Below, piece by piece: positions 52,800 through 61,406 of a stretch of 64,000 nucleotides of DNA. Position 1 is the first letter of the stretch, and each line of letters opens with the position of its first letter. The position numbers were made by a program, and so were the translations under genes. The stretch comes from Sphingobacterium allocomposti (GTDB lineage Bacteria > Bacteroidota > Bacteroidia > Sphingobacteriales > Sphingobacteriaceae). Below the pieces are notes generated by a model, which had not been told where the DNA came from, did no database searches, and saw only the letters and a program-made list of their open reading frames with translations. The DNA lies in the NCBI RefSeq assembly GCF_008124885.1, contig NZ_VNHX01000020.1, forward strand, positions 25,922 through 89,921, read 5' to 3'.

Positions 52800-53267
52800 A
52801 TGATAGCAGCAGGTATAAGATGCTCACCTCACAAGGTTTACTACACAATTATTGAATTAAAAGACGATACTTCTTTTTCGTTGGTTAATCAAGAATTAAT
52901 TGTGCCAAAGTCCTTTGATGTTCCTAATAAATTAAAATATATCAGAAAGACTTTATTAGATATATTCAAAGAGTACAATGTAGTTCGTGCAGGAATACGA
53001 ATAACAGAACACAATGCTCAATCTCCGGACTTATATAGAATAATGTTAGAAGCCGTAATACAAGAATTGATTGCAAGTAGTAATGTAGAGTTTTATTTCA
53101 CAGGTGTAAAAGGTTCAATCGCATCAAAGTTAGGTATTGGAAATGATGGTGCAATCGGTTTATACATTGATGGCAGCCAAGAATTTAATAATATAACGGA
53201 TTGGAGTTCATATTCCATAGAACACAGGGAATGTATTTTAGTAGGTTTTGCTTCATTAAATTTATAA
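52800..53267 (+). CDS. Unknown tail protein, possible RuvC/RNase H-like fold
   Basis: The 155-residue protein opens with a strand-turn-strand (IAAGIRCSPHKVYYTIIEL). It has a central strand with acid (VVRAGIRITEHNA) followed by a long helix (LYRIMLEAVIQELIA), which recalls the order of elements in RuvC-like nucleases. However, the first catalytic Asp is not present at its place. It is the last gene of the operon, 4 bp after the small membrane gene. It may be a regulator or an inactive nuclease-fold protein; the fold is a guess. Confidence 0.6.
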   Translation: MIAAGIRCSPHKVYYTIIELKDDTSFSLVNQELIVPKSFDVPNKLKYIRKTLLDIFKEYNVVRAGIRITEHNAQSPDLYRIMLEAVIQELIASSNVEFYFTGVKGSIASKLGIGNDGAIGLYIDGSQEFNNITDWSSYSIEHRECILVGFASLNL

Positions 53268-53427
53268 TGCTTTTTTATGCTTGATTATACACAAACATCA
53301 TTACATTTTAAAATATTAAAAGACATCTGTAAATGGTAAATAAGAATGCAGCATAATTGGTAACTTGGAGTACAGCATTTTTGGCACTAACAAATACACA
53401 ATCCATCCCAAAAGTATGCTATAAATT

Positions 53428-53636
53428 TTACTTGTCCAAGAACGTTTTTCTATTCTGCATTCTATAGCTTTCACCGGTTAGATTTATGACCTCGCAACGG
53501 TACAGTATTCTATCGAGTAGAGCTGTTGCGATTACCTCATCTTCGAGCATTTTAGCCCATTCTGTCGGCTTCTTGTTTGTCGTTACAATGATTGAGGTAG
53601 ATTCGTAGATCTGGTTGATGAAATTGAAGAAAGCTA
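53428..53636 (-). pseudogene. istB: IS21 helper IstB, C-terminal fragment
   Basis: The minus strand reads [18 protein letters not shown], then [19 protein letters not shown] and [12 protein letters not shown], the typical end of the IstB ATPase. The N-terminal three quarters are missing and the IS3-family element begins at the break. Its orientation is opposite to the istA fragment at 39.1 kb. The 160 bp to its left probably hold the IS21 end. Confidence 0.8.
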
Positions 53637-53683
53637 TGATACTCCCTATTTGCTGGACAACTTTTTACTAAACTAAGATATAA

Positions 53684-54535
53684 TTACGATACATTTTTAA
53701 TTTCCTGATAGAATTTTTCATCGGGTGTTATTCTAGCTAATGACTTGTGCCTTCTTTCGGAGTTGTAAAATGATACATACTCTTTGATCTGCTTGTACAG
53801 ATCAACACCCCCATTGGGTGGATTGAGGTATATCTTCTCTCTTTTGAGCGATCCCCAGAACCTTTCAATGTAGATGTTGTCCAGCGCCCTACCTTTGCCA
53901 TCCATTGATATTTTTACCTCATTTTTCTGTAAGGCTTTCACAAAAACCTCAGATGTAAACTGAGAACCCTGATCGGTATTGAATATCTCGGGTTTACCAT
54001 GCCTTTGGATCGTATCTACCAGTACATCCCTGCACCATTCAGCATTCATTGTATTGGATACGTCCCACCCCATTATCTTTCGGCTGTATACATCGATGAT
54101 AGCAAACATATACATAAAGCCCTTGAACATGGGGATGTAGGTGATATCTGCCTGCCATACCTGGTTTGCACGTTCGATCTTAAGATTCCTGAGCAGGTAT
54201 GGAAATTTATAGTCTGCCTTATTTGCTTTGCTCAGATTCTTTTTAGGATGTATGGTTTTTAGGTTCATGAGCTTATATAGCCTACGAATACGCTTATGCC
54301 CAACGAAATAACCCAGATCCTGCCTCAAATAGTCCGTCATGCGCTCTACGCCGTAGAAGGGACAATCCAGAAACTTGCGGTCTATGGCATTCATAACCTG
54401 CAGGTTGAACAGAGATTCTCCCTTGGGCTTAAAATAATAACTGCTACGGGGCAACTCAATAACTTTGCACTGCCCGTAAACGCTCATTTTCTTATAGGAA
54501 GGGCAAACAAGCCCGCGTTTCTCGTCAAGACTCAT
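53684..54535 (-). CDS. IS3-family transposase OrfB (DDE)
   Basis: The 283-residue protein has the rve integrase core with all three acidic residues: QADITYIPMF, FNTDQGSQFTS and NIYIERFWGSLKREKI. It ends with RRHKSLARITPDEKFY. It begins 4 nt before the orfA stop (ATGA). It catalyses cutting and joining of the element ends as an OrfAB fusion made by frameshifting. Confidence 0.92.
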   Translation of the reverse strand: MSLDEKRGLVCPSYKKMSVYGQCKVIELPRSSYYFKPKGESLFNLQVMNAIDRKFLDCPFYGVERMTDYLRQDLGYFVGHKRIRRLYKLMNLKTIHPKKNLSKANKADYKFPYLLRNLKIERANQVWQADITYIPMFKGFMYMFAIIDVYSRKIMGWDVSNTMNAEWCRDVLVDTIQRHGKPEIFNTDQGSQFTSEVFVKALQKNEVKISMDGKGRALDNIYIERFWGSLKREKIYLNPPNGGVDLYKQIKEYVSFYNSERRHKSLARITPDEKFYQEIKNVS

Positions 54536-54810
54536 TTGCCCAATACTTTTTTTAAGAAATCAACCTGTATCTGTAGTTCCCCAATCTTGGAATAAAGCTC
54601 TTTCTCTTTGGTGTCATCCTTTATCGGGCTTTTCTCTGTGGTAAAAACCGATTCCGCATTATCCAAAAACTCCCGTTTCCAGGTGTTGATCTGTGTTGGG
54701 TGCAACTCGTATTTAACAGCCAGTTCTTGGATGGTCTGCTGTTCCTTGATAGCTTCTATGGCTACCTTCGCCTTAAAGCTTGCACTGAATTTCCTGCGTT
54801 CTTTTTTCAT
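54532..54810 (-). CDS. IS3-family transposase OrfA
   Basis: The 92-residue protein has the IS3 HTH (KVAIEAIKEQQTIQELAVKY, HPTQINTWKREFL) and a leucine-zipper-like end (IGELQIQVDFLKKVLGK). A run of seven A residues (TTAAAAAAAG) near the end can serve as the -1 frameshift site for the OrfAB fusion. ATG at 54810 is preferred over the TTG six bases earlier. Confidence 0.9.
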   Translation of the reverse strand: MKKERRKFSASFKAKVAIEAIKEQQTIQELAVKYELHPTQINTWKREFLDNAESVFTTEKSPIKDDTKEKELYSKIGELQIQVDFLKKVLGK

Positions 54811-54876
54811 TTTCAACTGCTAATTTAAACATTTATGCAGTTGTCCAGTATTTGGGTAGTATGATATAGTATAACC

Positions 54877-55791
54877 ATGTGGACAAAAGAGAACATACCT
54901 GACTTAACAGGGAAAACAGCCCTCGTAACCGGAGGTAATACCGGCATAGGATACGAAACCGTAATAGCACTTTACGAAAAAGGAGCAAATGTTACGCTTG
55001 CAGCAAGAGATGAAAAGAAGGCAAAAGCAGCGGTCGAAAAAATCAAGTCAGAAACCAGATCAACAGGAATTTTGGAAATCGGCATAGTGAATTTAGCAAG
55101 CCTTGCTCAGACAAAAACCTTTGCAGATGAATTTAAAAGCAAACATACACAACTTGATATCTTAATCAATAATGCCGGAGTGATGATACCCCCTGCGTCC
55201 AAAACCGACGACGGATTTGAATTGCAGTTTGGGGTAAACTTTTTAGGACATTTTGCTTTGACAGGTCATTTATTTCCGCTATTAAAAAATTCTCCCGATG
55301 CAAGAGTAGTGACACTTTCCAGCGGTGCGGCGACTTTAACGGATGGTATTGATTTTGAAAATCTAAAATTAGAAAAGCCCTACAATGAATGGCAGTCTTA
55401 CGCCGTGAGTAAACTGGCCGATATTTTGTTTACTTATGAATTAGACCGAAAAATAAAGAGTGTAGGTTTGAATATACTTTCTGTAGCAGCACATCCGGGC
55501 GTCACCCGAACCGATTTACAACGCCACATTCCCGGAGAACAACTGGAAGGTATGTTTTCTGAGTTTGACGAAGTAATGCAGCCTTGGCAAGGAGCGCTAC
55601 CATCGTTATTTGCTGCAACGGACGCATCCGTAAAAGGAGGCGAGTTTTTCGGACCGGATGGGGAAAAAGAATTCTCAGGGTATCCGGCTTTGTCGAAACA
55701 CAGCACCCCCACTATGACTGATAAAGAGCTGGCTAAAAAATTATGGCGGTATGCGGAAGATGTGACCCTCGTGGATTTTCATTTTAAATGA
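54877..55791 (+). CDS. Short-chain dehydrogenase/reductase
   Basis: The 304-residue protein is an SDR: cofactor motif TGGNTGIGYE, NNAGVM, catalytic Ser in TLSSGAATL, and YAVSKLADILF (YxxxK). The family uses NAD(P)H on small carbonyl or hydroxyl compounds. It starts 12 bp past the IS3 end, so its own promoter is lost and it may be read from the element. The N-terminus (MWTKENIPDLTGK) looks complete. Confidence 0.9.
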   Translation: MWTKENIPDLTGKTALVTGGNTGIGYETVIALYEKGANVTLAARDEKKAKAAVEKIKSETRSTGILEIGIVNLASLAQTKTFADEFKSKHTQLDILINNAGVMIPPASKTDDGFELQFGVNFLGHFALTGHLFPLLKNSPDARVVTLSSGAATLTDGIDFENLKLEKPYNEWQSYAVSKLADILFTYELDRKIKSVGLNILSVAAHPGVTRTDLQRHIPGEQLEGMFSEFDEVMQPWQGALPSLFAATDASVKGGEFFGPDGEKEFSGYPALSKHSTPTMTDKELAKKLWRYAEDVTLVDFHFK

Positions 55792-56080
55792 CAAAAACAG
55801 AGATTATGATGAAATAACTCCTCCGGAGCCGGAAGGTCTATTACAGGGTATTCAAGATTTGGAGCATTCTGCCAACTTCAATATCCATTCTTGAAAAGGC
55901 AAACCACGTTTTGTCCAGATCTTTTAACGATGCGCTATACCGCAGGAATCGTGCTTATCGTAATAAGCTTTCGAGTGTGCTCAGCTTTTTAATTCCTTCC
56001 CTTTGGCATACATATTTATAGTGGGTATGATTCTGATATGGAGGGCGCAGTAACTACAGCTTATTTGCTATACACGTCGT
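55792..56080. other. Intergenic, no gene recognised
   Basis: About 290 bp after the SDR gene contain no convincing frame. The repeat copy B follows directly. Confidence 0.5.
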
Positions 56081-56221
56081 TGCAAAAAATGCTAGTCCCT
56101 TATTTAAGAATTATTATTTGCAAAAGAAAAGAAAAGTATTTACTTTTAGAACACAATCAAAAGATAACGACCGATCTATCGACCTATCCAACGTTTGTTT
56201 TTTAACAGCCGAATGTTAGTA
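56081..56221. repeat. Duplicated ~140-bp element, copy B
   Basis: This stretch is similar over its length to 35272-35415, with a few one-base gaps. Shared blocks are GAATTATTATTTG, ATAACGACCGATCTAT and CGTTTGTTTTTTAAC. Copy B has no SusC-type operon beside it, so it looks like a promoter or leader left behind, or a mobile repeat. It lies upstream of the NTF2-like gene. Confidence 0.75.
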
Positions 56222-56282
56222 AACGGGTTGGTCTCCGATGAATTGTACGCAGAAGATTAACATATTCGTAAAACCAGGGAAG

Positions 56283-56657
56283 ATGAGAGAAGAAATTATT
56301 CAAGAGTATGTCAACGCTTACAACAACAAGGATGTAGACAAGATGATTGAGAACCTCGCGGACGACGTGTTATTTGAAAATATAAGCAATCACGAAGTCA
56401 CGCTTTCTATACGAGGTAAAGACGCATTTAGAGAACAAGCCATAGCAGCACTCTCCTACTTTTCGACAAGGAAACAAACGATACTAAGGACCCAACACAA
56501 GGGAAACACCGTTGAAATCTATATCGACTATGAAGCAATAGCAGCAATCGACTTCCCTAACGGCATCAAAAAAGGAGATGAAGTAAAAATCATGGGTAGA
56601 TCTATTTTCGAATTCGCACGGAGTGGCAAGATTATAAAGTTGACGGATATCAGTTGA
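56283..56657 (+). CDS. NTF2-like/SnoaL-type small protein
   Basis: ATG at 56283, behind a good ribosome site (AGGGAAG), gives 124 residues. The order of elements is that of the SnoaL/NTF2 fold: helix REEIIQEYVNAYNNKDVDKM, then strands LADDVLFENISN and VEIYIDYEAIAAIDFP, ending FEFARSGKIIKLTDI. The fold serves many small-molecule roles. The longer reading from 56238 adds a poor N-terminus. Confidence 0.78.
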   Translation: MREEIIQEYVNAYNNKDVDKMIENLADDVLFENISNHEVTLSIRGKDAFREQAIAALSYFSTRKQTILRTQHKGNTVEIYIDYEAIAAIDFPNGIKKGDEVKIMGRSIFEFARSGKIIKLTDIS

Positions 56658-56931
56658 ATAGTATTGAGCCGAAAAGAATGCTCCGGCTCGACCGATGGAT
56701 GAATGGTTTTAGGAGTGCCTACCGAGCTGATAAAGATCTATTTGCCCGCAGCGAACCCGCCGGCGGATGATGTAGATTACGGATAATTTTTTATTTTTAA
56801 GTGGTTGTTTCATCATAAAACAATCGTTAGCCGGGGTATGATCTTCGGGATCACTTTCGGGTACGACAATGACCGTCCCCTGGCGCGCTCAGGTTAACAA
56901 AACACGATAGGCATTCTTAAGATAGATCTTA

Positions 56932-56969
56932 AATTAGTGCAGAAGTTGTCCAGCAAATAGGGAATATCA
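56932..56969. mobile_element. Solo end of a related IS3-family element
   Basis: AGTTGTCCAGCAAATAGGGA followed by ATATCA equals, with one mismatch, the left end of the IS at 53637 read outward. The bases before it (TTAGTGCAGA) also resemble that end's inner side. No transposase is attached. It lies inverted relative to the intact copy, so the 54.9-56.9 kb genes are bracketed by IS ends. The rest of 56658-57203 shows no gene. Confidence 0.7.
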
Positions 56970-57203
56970 CAATACGGTGTTGTCCATCCTCTAGTATTAA
57001 AAGTTGACAATCACTAAAAAAAGAACAGGTTATTTAATTTAAAAAATCATTAAGATCAGGTATTCGGCACTGTACTGCGCTTTAATCTAAAATTTGCAGA
57101 GATAAATATAAGTACGTATATTTGTATTAACAGTACACGCCACGCTACCCATCAGAACAGCGTCCCAGGGCGTGTCTTTTGCGTTATAACCAGATTATAA
57201 CTA

Positions 57204-57356
57204 ATGCCAATGTATAATAAACAAGCTTTTACTATCCAGCAACAAATAGAACGTTTAAAAGAAAGAGGGTTGATTATTACCGATCAAGAAAATGCGAAGC
57301 ATCATCTTTCCCACATTAGCTATTACCGAAGGCTGGTATCGAATTTGTTCCGATAA
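57204..57356 (+). pseudogene. N-terminal remnant of an Abi-like (AbiD/F, Abi_2) gene
   Basis: The 50-codon frame reads QAFTIQQQIERLKERGLII and HHLSHISYYRR, the usual start of Abi_2 family proteins, then ends at a stop after unrelated residues. A -7 box TATATTTG lies at 57117-57124. It is a broken abortive-infection gene. Confidence 0.7.
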
Positions 57357-57670
57357 TACAATCGGTTCTCCTTGAAGCTTACGCAAACCATAAGGATGCG
57401 CTGCATCTTCCCCAACGTGAGGCGATGAAGCCGCTAACTGTGGCTAACCAAATTGAGCGCTCTGTAGGGCCGATTGGCGGAAACAGAACACTTGTAGAGT
57501 TTTGCCGAAGAACGCTTCTTTCGTGACCACAGCCTATATTAAAGGGAAAGCGCTTTCAGACCGCCCGATTCCGTGAATAAGAAGACAAAAAACCGGGCGA
57601 GAATACCCCTATTTACAGTGTTTGGCTTGTTAATAAAAAATCTTATCTTGATAATTTAAAAGCATAACTA
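57357..57670. other. Decayed DNA after the Abi remnant
   Basis: A frame of about 56 codons (57359-57526) is open and contains HLPQREAMKPLTVANQIERS, but it has no start and I do not recognise it. It may be the scrap of another gene joined to the Abi remnant by deletion. Confidence 0.4.
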
Positions 57671-58465
57671 ATGTATTATCAAAAAATTATTCCAATAAAG
57701 CCTTTACAGGAATATATCCGGTACTTTTGGGTATTAGAAGATTTTACCGATAATACTACGTGCAAAACATTTAAAATCATTCCCGATGGACTACCTTCGC
57801 TGATATTCCAAAACGAGCCAAATTTATTTTTTGGTAAAGATGATAAGGCGATGCCTCAACTATTCCTATATGGACAATCAACAAGATATACTGAACATAG
57901 GGTTACGGGCGAGTTTAAGGTTATGGGAGTGTATTTACAACCGACAGCGTTAAAAACCCTTTTCAATATAGACGCATTTGAATTGAATAATCAAAATGTC
58001 TCCTTGGAATATATTATTAAGGAACCTATTCTTGAAAAACTTGTTAATGCCAAATTTCTAAATGAAAAAATAGACATTATCACCCATCTCTTTCTCAACC
58101 TAATACGGAAAATCAAGCGCAATGACAGCAAAGCGGAATTTGCTTCAACGCAACTGCAGGACGGCAAAACACTGAAAGAAATACAAATAGCAATGAATAT
58201 ATCCGAACGCTCTTTGGAACGAATGGTAAAGCAATATGTCGGAATGTCGCCTAAGATGTTTTCAAGAATTGTCCGGTTTCAATCAAGCTTGGACGCACTA
58301 CGTAAGACCGACTTTAAAAATTTCACAGAACTGGCCTATATAGCTGATTATTTCGACCAATCACATTATATTAAAGAGTTTAAGGAATTTACCGGCACTA
58401 ACCCTAAACATTATTTGCGTAATACAAACGAACATTTGGCAAATTTTCCACTATGGAAGGAATAG
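57671..58465 (+). CDS. AraC family regulator with DUF6597-like sensor
   Basis: The 264-residue protein has an N-terminal domain of the DUF6597 kind (IPIKPLQEYIRYFWVLED, IIPDGLPSLIFQ) and a C-terminal AraC domain (KTLKEIQIAMNISERSLERM, ELAYIADYFDQSHYIKEFKE). It precedes the RidA gene in the same direction by 162 bp and may regulate it. Confidence 0.85.
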   Translation: MYYQKIIPIKPLQEYIRYFWVLEDFTDNTTCKTFKIIPDGLPSLIFQNEPNLFFGKDDKAMPQLFLYGQSTRYTEHRVTGEFKVMGVYLQPTALKTLFNIDAFELNNQNVSLEYIIKEPILEKLVNAKFLNEKIDIITHLFLNLIRKIKRNDSKAEFASTQLQDGKTLKEIQIAMNISERSLERMVKQYVGMSPKMFSRIVRFQSSLDALRKTDFKNFTELAYIADYFDQSHYIKEFKEFTGTNPKHYLRNTNEHLANFPLWKE

Positions 58466-58627
58466 CTATCCATCATTTTCTGACACCTGTCGGTTTTTTA
58501 CAATTCTACAAAATTCGCAACGTATAATTTTGGGCTTAAATAAAAAGCATGATTTTAATATTCCGCCAATGGGGATACGCCGAATAATTAACGCATTTAT
58601 TTAATTATATAGATAAACAAGACCAAA

Positions 58628-59035
58628 ATGAGTAGAGACAATATCTTAAAAGTCGTCAGGATAAACCCTACAAATATATCCGCCCCGGTTGGAAAATACT
58701 CGCACGTAACCATCGTTCCCAGAAATTCAGATTTATATACTTTTTCTGGTCAGATCGGGGTCGATAACAACGGGAATATTCCTGAGCCTTTAAACGAGCA
58801 AGTGCATAATACGTTTGGAAATATAGCGCAGATTTTAGAAAGTCAGCGCTTAACCCCTGACGATATAATAAAAGTCAACATATGGGCTACGGAAGAAATT
58901 GATTGGGACTTCTTATATGCTGAATGGGAGAATTTATTCGGAGAGACATACCCTTCGATGACAGTGGTTTATATTAAAGGATTAGGGCTTGCAGAACTTA
59001 AAATCGAGATAGAAATTTGGGCTTCTAAACAATGA
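58628..59035 (+). CDS. RidA family protein
   Basis: The 135-residue protein fits the RidA/YjgF fold, with YTFSGQIGVDNNGNIPEPL, IIKVNIWATEE and the end LAELKIEIEIWA. RidA proteins deaminate reactive enamine/imine intermediates. The usual catalytic Arg of the canonical C-terminal motif is not seen, so it may belong to a divergent subgroup with another role. Confidence 0.8.
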   Translation: MSRDNILKVVRINPTNISAPVGKYSHVTIVPRNSDLYTFSGQIGVDNNGNIPEPLNEQVHNTFGNIAQILESQRLTPDDIIKVNIWATEEIDWDFLYAEWENLFGETYPSMTVVYIKGLGLAELKIEIEIWASKQ

Positions 59036-59162
59036 TAGCCCGGTTTTTGTACCTCGCTAGAGCAGGTACTCACTCCTAGGGCACGTCAAACGAACATGCC
59101 CTTCAGTTTCTTCGCTATAAATAACTGACCCGGGTAAAGGTTTTGTTCCATTGCCAAATAAC

Positions 59163-59717
59163 TTAATCAGTAGATTTAAGTAAAGACGATTTTTTTTCAA
59201 TCACAGCTCTTATCGTTGAGATACTTTGCTCAATTGACTGCGCGGTTGTGTCAATAATATTGGATTCATAGTGACCTAGGTTGGTGAATTGCTCCCACAT
59301 CTTCTCTACCAACTCAAAGTTGCTATCTTCACTTAATTTGGAACGATTGATGGCTCGTTTCAAGGTTTCTTCCTTACTTGCTCTTAAAATTAGGTAATGG
59401 ACTTCATAACTATCTTGTACAGCTTTTATCCAAGGCTCCAAGAACCAAGGGCCAACAACTCCATCAACAATTACATCAAACCCACCACGAGCAAACCTCT
59501 TTGCAGCTTCCAAAAACGCTTCAATAACAATTAAGTTTTGTTCTTCTGATTCAGGTAAAAATGGAGGTATTGCCCCTTTCAGAATATAGTGGTAAAAATC
59601 GTCAGTGTGCATATGTACGGACTTTAAAAAATCCGACTCTTTAGCAACAATTGATGCGATTGTGCTTTTTCCGGTGCCTGGTGAACCCGATATTATGATA
59701 ATTCTCCCTTGTCGCAT
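59163..59717 (-). CDS. P-loop kinase-like protein
   Basis: The 184-residue protein has a P-loop IIISGSPGTGKSTIASIV and a following domain like small-molecule kinases (shikimate kinase or chloramphenicol phosphotransferase type), with DVIVDGVVGPWFLEPW. The substrate is unknown. It converges with the RidA gene, with a small hairpin (GGGCA/TGCCC, 59078-59100) between. Confidence 0.78.
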   Translation of the reverse strand: MRQGRIIIISGSPGTGKSTIASIVAKESDFLKSVHMHTDDFYHYILKGAIPPFLPESEEQNLIVIEAFLEAAKRFARGGFDVIVDGVVGPWFLEPWIKAVQDSYEVHYLILRASKEETLKRAINRSKLSEDSNFELVEKMWEQFTNLGHYESNIIDTTAQSIEQSISTIRAVIEKKSSLLKSTD

Positions 59718-59824
59718 GATTTCTTTAATTAAAGTGGCCTCTAAAATACTAATAAGTTAGAGTAATTACCTTTCGATATCAACTTTTTCAACCTCCTTGT
59801 TCCTCGCACCAAGTCTATCCTGAT

Positions 59825-60163
59825 TCAGCTTTTGTTAATTCGGCCCGAATCGTTCAAATGATCGCCTATATTTGTCTTTATATATATATCGTATTCTACT
59901 CCAAATTTGTTGTCTTGTTGCTTTTTAAAAAACACTTTCGACGGTTTGCGAAAGTCTTTGCAAGCAAAATAATTATCTCCTTCGTTGTTGCTGTTTCTCT
60001 TCCAATGTATAAATAGCCTTTTTCGTCTGAAAGTTGTTGCATTTTACTTTCTTCAATCTCATTCAATCTCTGGTAATCGCTCTCATTGGGCATTCCGCTG
60101 TTGTTTCGTTCGTCATACTTGAAAGTAATTACAGCAATCCGGGGGTGTGAAGCTTTTCCGTTT
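59825..60163 (-). pseudogene. DUF695 family gene with frameshift
   Basis: The minus strand reads KASHPRIAVITFKYDERNN and GMPNESDYQRLNEIEESKM, then GYLYIGRETATT. The frame then breaks near 59978, and the next frame continues with YFACKDFRKPSKVFFKKQQ and KFGVEYDIYIKT, the end of a DUF695 protein. The N-terminus is also lost behind an in-frame stop. One base lost near 59978 explains the break. Confidence 0.65.
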
Positions 60164-60222
60164 GAGAATCACGTAAAGATTGTCTACACGCATGTATCTA
60201 CACGCCTTCGAAGTCATAGGTT

Positions 60223-61122
60223 CTAGGCCGATATAATTTTACGCATCTCAAAAGTCAATTCATTGAAACTGATGCTCTCTCCTCCTTTTAATATTGTATA
60301 ATCATTATTCCAAGATAAATTTCCAAAAAAGAACATACTCTCTCCATAAGAATGCTTGTGCAATTGTTTTTTTTGATCATCAATCCGAAAGTGTAAGGCA
60401 ACTCGTCTTGAATACGGATTAAATACATAGGATGAGATCATCATTCTACCTTTTCTCCCAACATAATCTCCAATTATATATCCACCATCCTCAATAACAT
60501 CATTAAATACTAAATCTGTATAGACATCCACTCCTTCGCTGCTTGTTAACGAAAGTACCCATCGGCCCGAAAAAATCCGTCTTGAGGAAACTGCTAATAA
60601 TCGTTTATCATTGCTATATCGTAAATCTGATTCTTTTTCCTTCAACAATGTGTTTGCAGTTTCAAGCTCTGTAAGTGTTGTGCGAAGATTCATATTTTCA
60701 TTTATGACTTCGCTTTCCTTACTTATTACGTCAGATAACTTTTGAATATTTGTTTCGTACTGATCTCTTAAATCCAGAAATTTTTGAGTAGATATGTATC
60801 CTTTACCTGAAAGTCGCTTGGTCGTTCTTTCATCGATGGCGTTGACGGTGGTTTGCAATGCGCTAAAAGCTAACTTCAAATAGGGATACGCAATAGCAAA
60901 ACAAAGCGGCAGGATGTAGTTTTTCCAAACATCTGCATTGTCAATGATTAGTCCTTTGTAATTAACATAGCCATATAGCTCAAGCGTCTTGGCATTATAC
61001 CATAGCAAACCAATCACAATCGGCCAATTCCAAAAAATCCATGAAATGACGAAAGAAAGAATGAATGCATTATTGAGTCTTATATTAATAGATTTTAATA
61101 GATCGTTCATAGATTTAAGCAA
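60223..61122 (-). CDS. Membrane protein with coiled coil and beta-rich C-terminus
   Basis: The 299-residue protein has two membrane segments (AFILSFVISWIFWNWPIVIG and NYILPLCFAIAYPYLKLAF), a coiled coil (residues about 110-175) and a beta-rich C-terminal domain (VDVYTDLVFNDVIEDGGYII). No family was recognised. The layout of membrane anchor, stalk and possible sensor domain resembles some phage-defence effectors. ATG at 61110 (MNDLLKS) is another start. Confidence 0.6.
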   Translation of the reverse strand: MLKSMNDLLKSINIRLNNAFILSFVISWIFWNWPIVIGLLWYNAKTLELYGYVNYKGLIIDNADVWKNYILPLCFAIAYPYLKLAFSALQTTVNAIDERTTKRLSGKGYISTQKFLDLRDQYETNIQKLSDVISKESEVINENMNLRTTLTELETANTLLKEKESDLRYSNDKRLLAVSSRRIFSGRWVLSLTSSEGVDVYTDLVFNDVIEDGGYIIGDYVGRKGRMMISSYVFNPYSRRVALHFRIDDQKKQLHKHSYGESMFFFGNLSWNNDYTILKGGESISFNELTFEMRKIISA

Positions 61123-61406
61123 ATTGTTTCGCCCTCTCGACTTTTCTGAAGTTAGTGAATAAAAAACATCTTATCAAAAATTCACTGTACAAAACATCGC
61201 TTTACGTGCTATTTTTATCATCTTCATAGATTCGAATTTATAAAATGACGTACTGTCCACCGAGGGTCGGATTGTAACAACAAGTGGCACGGAATAGCTA
61301 GATCCATGTAAACATCAGTACCGGGATGGATTTTTTAGTTCGCGGCTATTCATCCGCTGTCGAAGACTGTGCTTTGTTGGCCTTTATGGGGGCCGTAAGG
61401 CTGGAA

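Larger units (their letters stand above)
53637..54864 (-). mobile_element. IS3-family insertion sequence, intact
   Basis: The 1.2-kb element has imperfect ends of about 28 bp. The inner 10 bp are CTGGACAACT on the left and AGTTGTCCAG on the right, and the outer part is TGATACTCCCTATTTG against the right-end complement. It holds overlapping orfA and orfB. No clear target duplication is seen, as expected if one side was later deleted. TATTTG flanks both inner repeats but is inside the longer repeat. Confidence 0.8.

Noticed and set aside
53647..54854. TATTTG as a 6-bp target duplication of the IS3-family element
   Set aside because: The solo end at 56944 shows that the bases beyond TATTTG still belong to the element end, so these words are inside the terminal repeats.
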